Shown here piece after piece: positions 1-6,371 of a stretch of 34,569 nt of DNA. The notes below the pieces were generated by a model that worked only from the letters and a program-made list of their open reading frames with translations, was not told the origin of the DNA and did not search any database. Origin of the DNA: Rhodanobacter sp. (GTDB lineage Bacteria; Pseudomonadota; Gammaproteobacteria; Xanthomonadales; Rhodanobacteraceae); the NCBI GenBank assembly GCA_004298015.1, contig SCSE01000013.1:1-34569 (forward strand), in the 5' to 3' direction. Every line of letters begins with the position of its first letter. Positions within the stretch are counted from its first letter, which is position 1. The position numbers were made by a program, and so were the translations under genes.

Positions 1-1271
1 GCCAGCGCATCGGGATCGATGTGCCAGGCAAACAGATCACCCTTCAAGTCCACCTTGACGATGTGCGCGAGGCGGGCTTCCTTGACGGCGTGATAGAAGC
101 GCGCCTTGGTGCCGCTGTCGGAGAGCTTACGGCCGCGGGCGGTGGCGCCGTTGTCCTGCGCGTCGAGCTTGCCGCTCCATGCGGCAGCTTGGGTTTCCAG
201 CGTCGCCATACGCTCGCGCCACAGCGTGTGGGTCTCGCCGGCACGCTCGGGATCGTGGGCGACGATCAGGCGCCGATCCTGCCAGACAAGCTCGCCGGTG
301 ATTTCCTTCTTCGCCTTGGCGCAGTGGTCTCGTTGGAAGTCACCGAGCACCTCGGCAAACTCGCCGTAACGCCGCCCAGGCACCGCCAGCACGAACTCCA
401 ACGGCGCGCCGCTTTTGAGCCGCACCGCCGACAAGGCGTCGAGGTTGTCCAGCGACAACAAGCCCCGATCAGCAACGAGTACCACGCGCTTGATGGAGGG
501 AAACTTGGCAAGCACGGTTTCCAGGGTAGGCAGCAACGTTGGCGTCTCGGCCGTGTTGCCGGCAAAAACTTCATGGTGGATCGGCAAGCCGTCGGCCGTC
601 TGCACCACGCCCAGCATCACCTGCCGCGCAATCAAGCGTTCCTTGGCCATGCCGTACTGACGCAGTTCGTCCTGGAGGATCGCCGCGCCCTCGGTGCGGA
701 TCGTGGTCATGTCGTAGAACACCACCGACAGATCCTGATCGATCAGGGGACGCAGCAAGCCGGCCACCACCGCATCGACCTCACCCTGGTGGTCCTCCAG
801 CGCATCCATGGCACGCAGCAGGTGCTGATGCGTGATGGCGGCGGCATCCACCCCCGGCATCGCCACCGTCTCCAGCCAGCGCAACACGCCGAGCTTGGAC
901 TCCGGATCGCACAGGCGGTTGAACACCATCACCCGCAGCAAGGCTTCGACGTCGATCGCATGCCGCGTCTTGCCAAACACCCGGCGCAACCCATCGAAGC
1001 CCAACGACTTCCACAACTCATTGAGCGTCCACACATCGCCCAGCGCCCGCGCCGACTCGAACTCGATCGCCGGCACCGGCGCATTCAACAGATCTGCGCG
1101 CCCGGTCGCCTTGAGCAATCCGGAGATCACCGAGTCGAGCTGCCCGTCGAGTTGATCGAGCCGACCCAGCGTCACCAATGTGCGATGCCGCGCCTTGCCG
1201 GCCTCATCGCGAAACGCCTCAACCAGCTGCAGATAGCGGCGCGGTCCGGAGCGAGTGATCTTGAGAAACAT
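1..1271 (-). CDS. IS1634-family transposase, 3' part beyond the window
   Basis: DDE transposase of an insertion sequence. The minus-strand frame opens at ATG 1271 (MFLKITRSGPRRYLQLVE) and stays open for 423 codons to the left edge, so the C-terminus is missing. Residues 180-195 contain VVFYDMTTI, with the first acidic residue at about D187. VVLVADRGLLSLD holds the second at about D268. The third (Glu) should lie beyond the edge. The N-terminal layout and the long spacing between the acidic residues fit the IS4-related IS1634/IS1549 group. The complementary strand also has a long open frame, but it is Arg/His/Gln-rich and has no family features, so it is a shadow. The element lies beside a truncated IS110 gene and may have caused that truncation. 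The family is recognised from motifs; the exact IS name is not known. Confidence 0.85.
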   Translation of the reverse strand, partial: MFLKITRSGPRRYLQLVEAFRDEAGKARHRTLVTLGRLDQLDGQLDSVISGLLKATGRADLLNAPVPAIEFESARALGDVWTLNELWKSLGFDGLRRVFGKTRHAIDVEALLRVMVFNRLCDPESKLGVLRWLETVAMPGVDAAAITHQHLLRAMDALEDHQGEVDAVVAGLLRPLIDQDLSVVFYDMTTIRTEGAAILQDELRQYGMAKERLIARQVMLGVVQTADGLPIHHEVFAGNTAETPTLLPTLETVLAKFPSIKRVVLVADRGLLSLDNLDALSAVRLKSGAPLEFVLAVPGRRYGEFAEVLGDFQRDHCAKAKKEITGELVWQDRRLIVAHDPERAGETHTLWRERMATLETQAAAWSGKLDAQDNGATARGRKLSDSGTKARFYHAVKEARLAHIVKVDLKGDLFAWHIDPDAL

Positions 1272-1440
1272 GCCACGACTCTACACGCCATTCAAACCTT
1301 GTCGAATAGCACCTATATTTAACAAACGTGCCACTACACGGTCTTTCCAAAATCCGGCCCCAAAACCCGCATTCCACCGTGATTCCAGCGTCGAAATGAG
1401 CGGAATTCAAGTGCGAACTGTCGAACTCGGGAGCGCACGT
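1272..1440. other. Junction between IS1634-type and IS110-type elements
   Basis: Non-coding sequence between the start of the IS1634-type transposase and the point near 1440 where homology to IS110 transposases stops. It should contain the right terminal inverted repeat of the IS1634-type element, but without its other end the exact boundary cannot be fixed. On the minus strand, 1370-1408 carries GCTCATTTCGACGCTGGAAT followed by further GGAAT repeats. This resembles the multiple terminal repeats of IS21-family elements, so a third vestigial IS end may be present. That reading is weak. Confidence 0.3.
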
Positions 1441-1915
1441 CGTGCATGAGCAGAAACGACTTCAAGCGTTGCCGGGCCTGGCGCTTGTCCTGCTTGGCCG
1501 CACCCCATGCACGCACCAGATCGCGCAGCGCTTCGTCCTGGACATCGGGCATATGCACCCGCGTCAGATCGTTCATGCGTAACGCCTTGACCAGCTTGAT
1601 CGCATCGCGACGATCGGCCTTGACCCGATCACCCGGCTTGCTCGGTGGGAGCGAAGGCGCACATACCATGCGTGCGAAACCTTTCTTCGTGAGTAACCGG
1701 TATAGCCCGTAGCCGGTGGGGCCGGCCTCGTAGACGAACGAAACATGCGAACCCTTGCTCTGCATCCGCGCGCACAACTTCGTGATATCGCGCTCGAGAA
1801 CGCCGACGTTGCCCAGGTTCTGGACCTCGCCCAGCCCGACCGAATACGCCGCAACGATCGAGTCCTTGTACACGTCCAGGGCGACATGGACCGTGGTGGT
1901 GGTATCGTTTTGCAT
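1334..1915 (-). pseudogene. IS110-family (DEDD) transposase, 3'-truncated
   Basis: N-terminal RuvC-like catalytic half of an IS110/IS1111-type transposase. The start is ATG 1915 (MQNDTTTTVHVALDVYKDSI), supported by GGAGG about 6 bases upstream; a longer frame from 1987 has no such support. The DEDD residues are visible: D14 (HVALD), E63 (FVYEAGP), and D101 and D104 (VKADRRDA). Family resemblance ends near residue 160 (QRLKSFLLMHD). The last about 33 residues before the stop at 1334 look like read-through into unrelated DNA. The C-terminal Transposase_20 domain with its conserved serine, normally giving a protein of about 340 aa, is absent. The gene is therefore broken, presumably by the neighbouring IS or a deletion. 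It lies against an integron cassette, which recalls the IS1111-attC group known to target attC sites. Confidence 0.8.
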
Positions 1916-2040
1916 GCTGACCTCCGCGTAGGAAACCCACGATGGGCGTAGCTCTTGCACACTCAGGCGGCTCTGGCTTCTGGCCAACCCGCGACTATGG
2001 TCTCGCGGAGGTCAGCTCTGGCCTCGAAAGTCATACTGTC
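1916..2040 (-). mobile_element. Left (5') non-coding end of the IS110-type element
   Basis: 125-bp non-coding stretch upstream of the IS110-type transposase, ending where cassette sequence seems to begin (TAGATT at 2041). It contains a perfect 13-bp inverted repeat, GCTGACCTCCGCG at 1916-1928 and its complement at 2004-2016; the first copy includes the transposase ribosome-binding site. A second hairpin pairs CCGCGA (1989-1994) with TCGCGG (2003-2008), so the two structures are mutually exclusive. IS110-group elements are known to encode a structured bridge RNA in the non-coding end, and this stretch is a candidate place for one or part of one. RNA function is inference only. Confidence 0.4.
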
Positions 2041-2063
2041 TAGATTCTTACGGAGCCAATTGA

Positions 2064-2675
2064 ATGCACTGCCCTAAGTGTGGAAGCGAACATGAAAGCA
2101 AAGACCGTTTTTGCCGCAACTGCGGAACATCATTATCAAATTCATCCATTCAAAATACATCGACCTCTGGCGATCAAAGCTTCAATGCAGGTCAGCATAA
2201 CGTCATTACTGGCAACCACATTTCTGTTGGCGGAGGGAATAGTGATCCAGTCGCATACATTGATCGCGTGAAAACAACACCAATCACACTTGGCGGTCAT
2301 CCTGTAAAAGTGGTATGGGTAATCATTTCAAGCGTTCTTGGTATAGTCGGAAGCATCGCTAGTATTTGGAGCGCATGGGCAACGACTTACCAATTTCTTT
2401 GGCTTTTGATTCTCGTGCTTAGTGGCACCGTATTGCTAATTGGTATTGCTTTAAGCCGCATGCGCTTTGCCCGCTTACCTCCATTCATCAATCTTGAATC
2501 GAATAGGTCTGGTGAAATCTTCTTTACCAAGATCGAAGGCTCCTGCCCAAAGTGCGATGGTGTGCTAAAGCTGCGAGAAGTTGGCCCCAAGGACAACAAG
2601 TACACAATTGCTCGCTGCACTCGAAATCCCGATCATTATTGGCATTTTGATCCAACGGTGCTGGGTGAACCATGA
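2064..2675 (+). CDS. Cassette-borne zinc-ribbon / two-TM / zinc-ribbon protein, unknown function
   Basis: 203-aa protein of unknown function. The N-terminal zinc ribbon uses C3, C6, C17 and C20 (CPKCGSE..FCRNCG). Residues 24-60 are a polar Asn/Ser/Thr/Gly/Gln-rich stretch with a loose repeat (SGDQSFNAGQHNVITGNHIS). Two hydrophobic segments follow at about 83-104 and 110-130, then a second zinc-binding cluster at C161, C164, C185 and probably H191. The start at 2064 is supported by GGAG 8 bases upstream. Base composition is clearly AT-richer than all the metabolic genes to the right, which indicates transfer. An attC site follows directly after the stop, so this is an integron gene cassette. 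The SGDQ/ITGNH-like stretch resembles polar repeats seen in some bacterial conflict-system proteins, but no defence role can be shown from the sequence. Confidence 0.85.
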   Translation: MHCPKCGSEHESKDRFCRNCGTSLSNSSIQNTSTSGDQSFNAGQHNVITGNHISVGGGNSDPVAYIDRVKTTPITLGGHPVKVVWVIISSVLGIVGSIASIWSAWATTYQFLWLLILVLSGTVLLIGIALSRMRFARLPPFINLESNRSGEIFFTKIEGSCPKCDGVLKLREVGPKDNKYTIARCTRNPDHYWHFDPTVLGEP

Positions 2676-2753
2676 ATCTAACATGGCGCTCAACCTCGCT
2701 CCCTTCGGTCGCTGGACGGCGCTAAAGCGCCGCCGGTTAGCTCTACGTTAGCG
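2676..2753 (+). other. attC recombination site of cassette 1
   Basis: 78-bp imperfect palindrome directly after the cassette 1 stop. R'' is ATCTAAC (2676-2682), matching RYYYAAC. L'' is around GCTCAACC and pairs with GGTTAGC near 2734-2740, leaving an extrahelical base. The central hairpin is CGGCGCT/AGCGCCG with an AA loop. The site ends in GCTCTAC-GTTAGCG, where G^TTAGCG (2747-2753) is the expected crossover point. R' deviates from GTTRRRY at one base (C). However, TTAGCG is the exact partner of CGCTAAC found at the end of cassette 2, as expected because the bases after the crossover belong to the following cassette. Layout, length and spacing are those of integron attC sites. Confidence 0.85.
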
Positions 2754-2776
2754 CTCAGGTCACAAGGAAGCGAAAA

Positions 2777-3346
2777 ATGACGGATCGATCTTTTGAAGAA
2801 TCTCCCCGCCTGAAAGCAAGAGTCGCAGGCATCTTTTATGCCGTCACTATCGTGACAGGCGCCTATGGCCTCTTTGCTGGCCACACAAATCCTTGGGGTC
2901 ATGTTGCGAACCTCGTGGCGGGCGCCTCCTACCTCGCGGTCACCGCTCTTCTGTACGACTTGCTCAGGCCGGTCAACAACAGCCTTTCTCTCCTTGCAGC
3001 GTTCTTCAGCCTTGTAGGCGTTGCAGCCGGGGACGACGGCTTCTTTTTCTTTGGGTTCTACTGCCTCTTGCTTGGGTTCCTCATTTACCGGTCGTCTTTT
3101 TTCCCACGAGTTATCGGTGCCCTAATGGCTCTCGCCGGGCTGGCCCTGCTTACCAACGCCACAACAACGTTGGTCTCTCCTGAACTGGCCAGATCCCTAT
3201 CTCGCATCACTACGGTCTTCGATGGCATCGGAGAGGTTTCTCTAACACTCTGGCTTCTCGTGTTTGGAGTAAATGTTCCGCGTTGGCAGGGGCTGGCTAA
3301 TGCAGCCGGTACGCATCGATCGGTGCCGCATGCCACAGCGCGCTAA
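2777..3346 (+). CDS. Cassette-borne DUF4386-like multi-pass membrane protein
   Basis: 189-aa integral membrane protein. After a short hydrophilic N-terminus (MTDRSFEESPRLKARVAG) it has about five or six hydrophobic helices, including FYAVTIVTGAYGLF, VAGASYLAVTALLY, LLAAFFSLVGV, FGFYCLLLGFLIY and VIGALMALAGLALL. The segment YRSSFFPRVIGALMALAG resembles DUF4386 proteins, whose function is unknown. The start is supported by AAGGA 8 bases upstream of ATG 2777. The gene lies between a complete attC and the start of another (the stop TAA overlaps CGCTAAC), so it is the second cassette of a small array. Its spacing from the attC is 23 bases, leaving little room for its own promoter, as is usual for cassettes. 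Confidence 0.8.
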   Translation: MTDRSFEESPRLKARVAGIFYAVTIVTGAYGLFAGHTNPWGHVANLVAGASYLAVTALLYDLLRPVNNSLSLLAAFFSLVGVAAGDDGFFFFGFYCLLLGFLIYRSSFFPRVIGALMALAGLALLTNATTTLVSPELARSLSRITTVFDGIGEVSLTLWLLVFGVNVPRWQGLANAAGTHRSVPHATAR

Positions 3347-3378
3347 CAAATCGTCCAAGGTTGACGGCTACGCCAATT
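3341..3378 (+). other. Truncated or interrupted attC of cassette 2
   Basis: CGCTAAC (3341-3347) overlaps the stop codon of the cassette 2 gene and is an exact inverted match to GTTAGCG at the cassette's own start (2747-2753), as expected for R''/R' of one cassette. A plausible L'' (GTCCAAGG) follows. The rest of the site is interrupted by the inverted-repeat element starting at 3379. A consensus-fitting R' candidate, GTTGAAT, sits at 3544-3550 just beyond that element, but the pairing of the right half is poor, so it may be coincidental. Confidence 0.5.
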
Positions 3379-3510
3379 AAAGGGGACGTCGCTAATTAAG
3401 TGTCCAGCTGTCTAGCCATGCCGCTTCAATCGCCGGCTACCCGACGTCCGCGCAAGTAATCAAGGCTAGTCCGCGCCATGCATGGCGCTTAATTAGCCAC
3501 GTCCCCTTTT
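3379..3510. repeat. MITE-like element with 22-bp terminal inverted repeats
   Basis: A 131-132 bp non-coding element bounded by inverted arms at 3379-3400 (AAAGGGGACGT...TTAAG) and 3488-3509. The arms match at 21 of 22 positions. The interior of about 87 bp has no open frame. The arms resemble the GGGGAC...AATT type of short palindromic elements scattered in many proteobacterial genomes, often mobilised by IS200/RAYT-type transposases; that link is by analogy. It sits exactly where the second attC should continue. No clear target-site duplication is visible. Confidence 0.6.
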
Positions 3511-3557
3511 AGCCTTTTATCTGCCGCGGTGGTGCCTTTATGCGTTGAATCTATCTC

Positions 3558-4820
3558 TCAAAGTTGCGACTTGAGTGGCAACGTCACGGCCTCGCCGATG
3601 CGCTGGGTCCAGGATCGCCGGTTCCACATGGCCAGCGTGTAGGGTCGACTGCTCTCAAGATCCGCCTCCATCACCTGCGTCATGTGAGCGGCGAACGCCT
3701 CGGAATAGATGTTGAGGCTGGCTTCGTCGTTGAGTTCGAATGAACGCATGTCGAAGTTGGTCGAGCCCACCGAGACCAGGTGCCGGTCCAGGATGAGCAT
3801 CTTGTTGTGCATCATGCTGGTCTGGTACTCATAGAATTCCACGCCGGCTGCGAGTAGCTCCCCCCATGCTCGCTTGGATGAAATTCGCACCAGCACGGAA
3901 TCGATATGCTTGCCGGGCACCAGTATGCGAATCCGCGCGCCCCGGTTCCGCGCAGCCAGCAGCGCCTCTATCATGATCGTGTCAGGGGCGAAGTACGCCG
4001 CCTGCAAATCCAGCGAACGCGTGACCCCTGCCACGGCCAACAGGTACATCAGGTGCATGCTGGCACTGCCGCCGGCCGGCGAGCTGACGAAAAGGTGGGC
4101 ACCCTTGTCGCCGCAGGCCTCCAGTGGCGGGTAGTACACCTCACTGTGCAATACGGTACCGGTGGTCTTGATCCAGTTGTCCATGAAAGCTGCCTGCAGC
4201 TGCGCAACCACCGGACCCTCAATCCGAAAATGGATATCGCGCCAATGTTGCGCGTCCTGGGCATGTCCCTGCCATTGGTCGGCGATGCCCACCCCGCCGG
4301 TGAAACCGACGCGTCCATCGACAATCAGCAATTTTCGATGCGTGCGGTTGTTGAGGCGGTTGATGCTGTGCCAGCGCAACGGGTGATAGCGCTCCACCTC
4401 TACGCCGCTGTCGATCAGCTGATCGAGCAACCGCTGCTCCATTTTCTCGCTGCCTGCCCAATCAAGCATCACGTGGACAGGTATGCCAGCCCAGGCACGC
4501 TCTTCCAGGGCCGCGGCGAATACGCGGCCGATCTCCCCCGACCAGTAGATGTAAGTTTCGAAGGTAATGCTGCGCTTGGCTGCGCGAATCGCCTCCAGCA
4601 TGGCAGGGAAGATTTCATCGCCATTCTGCAGGGGAACCACCTGATTGCCCTCCAGCACATCCGGACCCAGCATTGCGTCCATTTCGCGTCGAAATTGTGG
4701 ATCGTCGATCGCATGGCAATGCTCAACCTTGCGCCGTACGTCTTTTTCCGGCCGATGAAAATTCATCGCCGCGAAAGTGACGAGCACACTTAGCAGTGCC
4801 GTAACGATGATGATCCACAT
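3558..4820 (-). CDS. cls: Cardiolipin synthase / phospholipase D family protein
   Basis: 420-aa inner-membrane phospholipid-synthesising enzyme of the PLD superfamily. It is expected to make cardiolipin by transphosphatidylation. An N-terminal anchor (WIIIVTALLSVLVTFAAM, about 2-19) is followed by two HKD half-sites: HRKLLIVD (H161, K163, D168) and HNKMLILD (H338, K340, D345). Each is followed by the usual G-G/S-x-N region (FTGGVGIAD, VGSTNFDMRS). Length and the single anchor resemble ClsB/ClsC (about 410-475 aa) more than ClsA, which has two N-terminal helices. ATG 4820 is preceded by GAGG at 8 bases. It is the last gene of the minus-strand stress group and lies about 270 bp from the glycine-zipper gene. 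The family is certain; the exact donor substrate is not. Confidence 0.88.
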   Translation of the reverse strand: MWIIIVTALLSVLVTFAAMNFHRPEKDVRRKVEHCHAIDDPQFRREMDAMLGPDVLEGNQVVPLQNGDEIFPAMLEAIRAAKRSITFETYIYWSGEIGRVFAAALEERAWAGIPVHVMLDWAGSEKMEQRLLDQLIDSGVEVERYHPLRWHSINRLNNRTHRKLLIVDGRVGFTGGVGIADQWQGHAQDAQHWRDIHFRIEGPVVAQLQAAFMDNWIKTTGTVLHSEVYYPPLEACGDKGAHLFVSSPAGGSASMHLMYLLAVAGVTRSLDLQAAYFAPDTIMIEALLAARNRGARIRILVPGKHIDSVLVRISSKRAWGELLAAGVEFYEYQTSMMHNKMLILDRHLVSVGSTNFDMRSFELNDEASLNIYSEAFAAHMTQVMEADLESSRPYTLAMWNRRSWTQRIGEAVTLPLKSQL

Positions 4821-5042
4821 GCTGCGTGCCTCGTAGGGCTAGAGGGCTGCAGGCAGTCGATGGCGACAAGCTGGGTAGACAGCCTGCGCTGCCTGCCGGG
4901 CAGCGCGCCGATGTCGGCGCTCACCTGGCGTCATATCGGCGCTTGCGGCCACCAGGCTTGGTCCGCGATGAGGGGCCTGCGTAAGGTGTAATCGCCGACC
5001 GTGGATGGCACGCTCCCAGCGGAACGAAGACAGGTGCTGCGA

Positions 5043-5072
5043 CAAACCGCAGGAATGCATTCGTGCGGTTTG
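5043..5072. terminator. 30-nt near-perfect palindrome after the glycine-zipper gene
   Basis: CAAACCGCA...TGCGGTTTG with 15-nt arms that match at 14 of 15 positions (5043-5072), just beyond the stop of the minus-strand gene ending at 5095. It is followed by a second GC-rich palindromic stretch (GCCGCGGCGCC, about 5081-5091). There is no T-run, so it may be a REP-like element or transcript-stabilising hairpin rather than a classical terminator. The rest of 4821-5094 shows no gene. Confidence 0.45.
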
Positions 5073-5094
5073 CCGCAGGAGCCGCGGCGCCGTG

Positions 5095-5610
5095 TCAGGG
5101 GCTGGCTTCCGAACCTGTGGAAATATTCTCCGCATTGTGGCGCTCGAATACCTCCTTGGCCGCCTTCCGCTGATCGCCGTCGTCGGTGTGCACGGAGATC
5201 AGGATATTCCCTTCCTTGATTTTCGCATCGTAGCGCTTGGCCTCAAACTCCGGAATGCCCATCCCTACCAGGGCTCCCACCACGCCGCCGGTAGCGGTCC
5301 CGACCGCAGCGCCACCGAGCGCCGCCATGATCGGGCCGGCGGCAATGAACGGGCCTACACCCGGAATGGCGAGCGCTCCAATGCCCGCCAGCCAGCCAAG
5401 TCCTGCGCCCACACCCAGACCGGCGATGCCACCAGCCGTAGCGCCTTCGGGGGCCTTGGTGTGGTGCTCGTGGGCGAAGTCCTTGGTTCCGCGCTTATCG
5501 GGAAGAAGGGCGGATACATCGTTGCTGGTGAATCCCGCGCGCTTCAGCTCGCTGACGATGCTTTCAGCCTGCTCGAGGGTTTTAGTGGTGCAGTACACAG
5601 ATGCTTTCAT
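5095..5610 (-). CDS. Glycine-zipper general-stress-like membrane protein
   Basis: 171-aa protein with a YflT/17M-like N-terminal domain (MKASVYCTTKTLEQAESIVSEL, predicting a small alpha/beta fold). A long Gly/Ala-rich hydrophobic core with glycine-zipper spacing runs over about 57-118 (GGIAGLGVGAGLGWLAG, ALGGAAVGTATGGVVGALVG). The C-terminal half is soluble (KIKEGNILISVHTDDGDQRKAA). Proteins of this design are commonly labelled low-temperature-induced or general stress protein. Biochemical function is unknown; membrane association is likely. The start at 5610 has GAGGA 7 bases upstream and overlaps the stop of the BON gene by 4 bp (ATGA), so the two are translationally coupled. Confidence 0.75.
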   Translation of the reverse strand: MKASVYCTTKTLEQAESIVSELKRAGFTSNDVSALLPDKRGTKDFAHEHHTKAPEGATAGGIAGLGVGAGLGWLAGIGALAIPGVGPFIAAGPIMAALGGAAVGTATGGVVGALVGMGIPEFEAKRYDAKIKEGNILISVHTDDGDQRKAAKEVFERHNAENISTGSEASP

Positions 5611-6032
5611 GGCGTGTTCCTCGTGTGGGTTTCTACATCCAATTGGTTATCGACGCGGGTGACGCCGGGAACGCGCGCAACCAGGGCGGCAACTTTCATC
5701 TTCTCCTGGCCGCTTGCGACGGGCCCCCGTAGCGTCACCACGCCGGCCCTCGCGATAAGTTTCACGTTGTGGGCCTTCATGGACAGGGTCTTGTCGTTCA
5801 CAATCGCGCGACGCACCGCCGCAGCCAACTTGATATCGGCGTGATTGTTCGGCTGGTCGGTCGGCTTCAGGGTCCGCGCTGACCTGTCCCGCTGATTCAT
5901 TCGGGTGTTGTCCACGGAAGAGGACGATCCCGACGTGGCTGGCATGGATTGCTGGGCGAATGCCAACGGGGAGACAAGAACCAGCAAGGCCGAAAAAGCA
6001 AGGATGCGAGGCACTTTTATTTTTTTAGTCAT
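5607..6032 (-). CDS. Secreted BON-domain protein (OsmY-like)
   Basis: 141-aa protein with a signal peptide (MTKKIKVPRILAFSALLVLVSPLAFAQQ, cleavage likely after AFA). A Ser/Asn-rich linker (about 29-60) and one BON domain follow (about 65-135: DIKLAAAVRRAIVNDKTLS...VKLIARAGVVTLRGPV...ARVPGVTRVDNQLDV). BON domains occur in periplasmic proteins such as OsmY and are thought to bind phospholipid or stabilise the envelope during osmotic stress. There is one BON domain here against two in OsmY. AGGAG lies 8 bases before ATG 6032. It is the first gene of the minus-strand pair with the glycine-zipper protein. Confidence 0.88.
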   Translation of the reverse strand: MTKKIKVPRILAFSALLVLVSPLAFAQQSMPATSGSSSSVDNTRMNQRDRSARTLKPTDQPNNHADIKLAAAVRRAIVNDKTLSMKAHNVKLIARAGVVTLRGPVASGQEKMKVAALVARVPGVTRVDNQLDVETHTRNTP

Positions 6033-6371
6033 GGTTGAGACTCCTGTGGTTGATTCATCGCGACATCACTGGCTGAAAAGGTTTCTTTGCCCTCCCTGTG
6101 TCCGGGCCCGGGTTGCATGTATCCCAGAGCGATGGTGAAGTCCTCGTGCATCGAGCCACCCCAGGCAGAAGCCATTTCGCCAGCACGCACCGGCCACAAC
6201 CATCGCGTCAAGAGCTGCGCCCAATGTCCTATGCATCGACTTAACCTCGTGCCATGCAATCTGCCACCTGTCACGTGTTCCGAGGAACCTCCCTGCGGTC
6301 GTGCAGTCTGATCATCCGCATGCGGCTCCGGAACAGGGGCATTCGCCTGCCATCTGGAGAGCATCCTCACC
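6033..6371. other. 339-bp divergent intergenic region, BON gene / zwf
   Basis: Separates the minus-strand stress pair from the plus-strand zwf operon, so it must hold both promoters. A 128-codon minus-strand frame (6029-6415) crosses it into zwf but has no recognisable domain and is probably spurious. The only strong regulatory match is the sigma-E-like promoter described separately. No recognisable HexR-type operator was seen ahead of zwf. Confidence 0.5.
6284..6311 (+). promoter_or_regulatory. Candidate sigma-E (ECF-type) promoter for the zwf operon
   Basis: GGAACCT (6284-6290), a 16-bp spacer and TCTGA (6307-6311) closely match the classical sigma-E pattern GGAACTT-N16-TCTGA. A start near 6317 would give a leader of about 55 nt before the zwf ATG at 6372. 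The match is seen in the sequence; activity and the responsible sigma factor are inference. A second GGAACCT lies at 14446-14452 upstream of the DUF6766 gene, but with a poor -10. Confidence 0.4.

Noticed and set aside
21..1322. 433-codon open frame on the plus strand
   Set aside because: Lies opposite the transposase. Its composition (His/Arg/Gln/Leu-rich, no domain) is that of a high-GC antisense shadow, while the minus frame carries DDE motifs.
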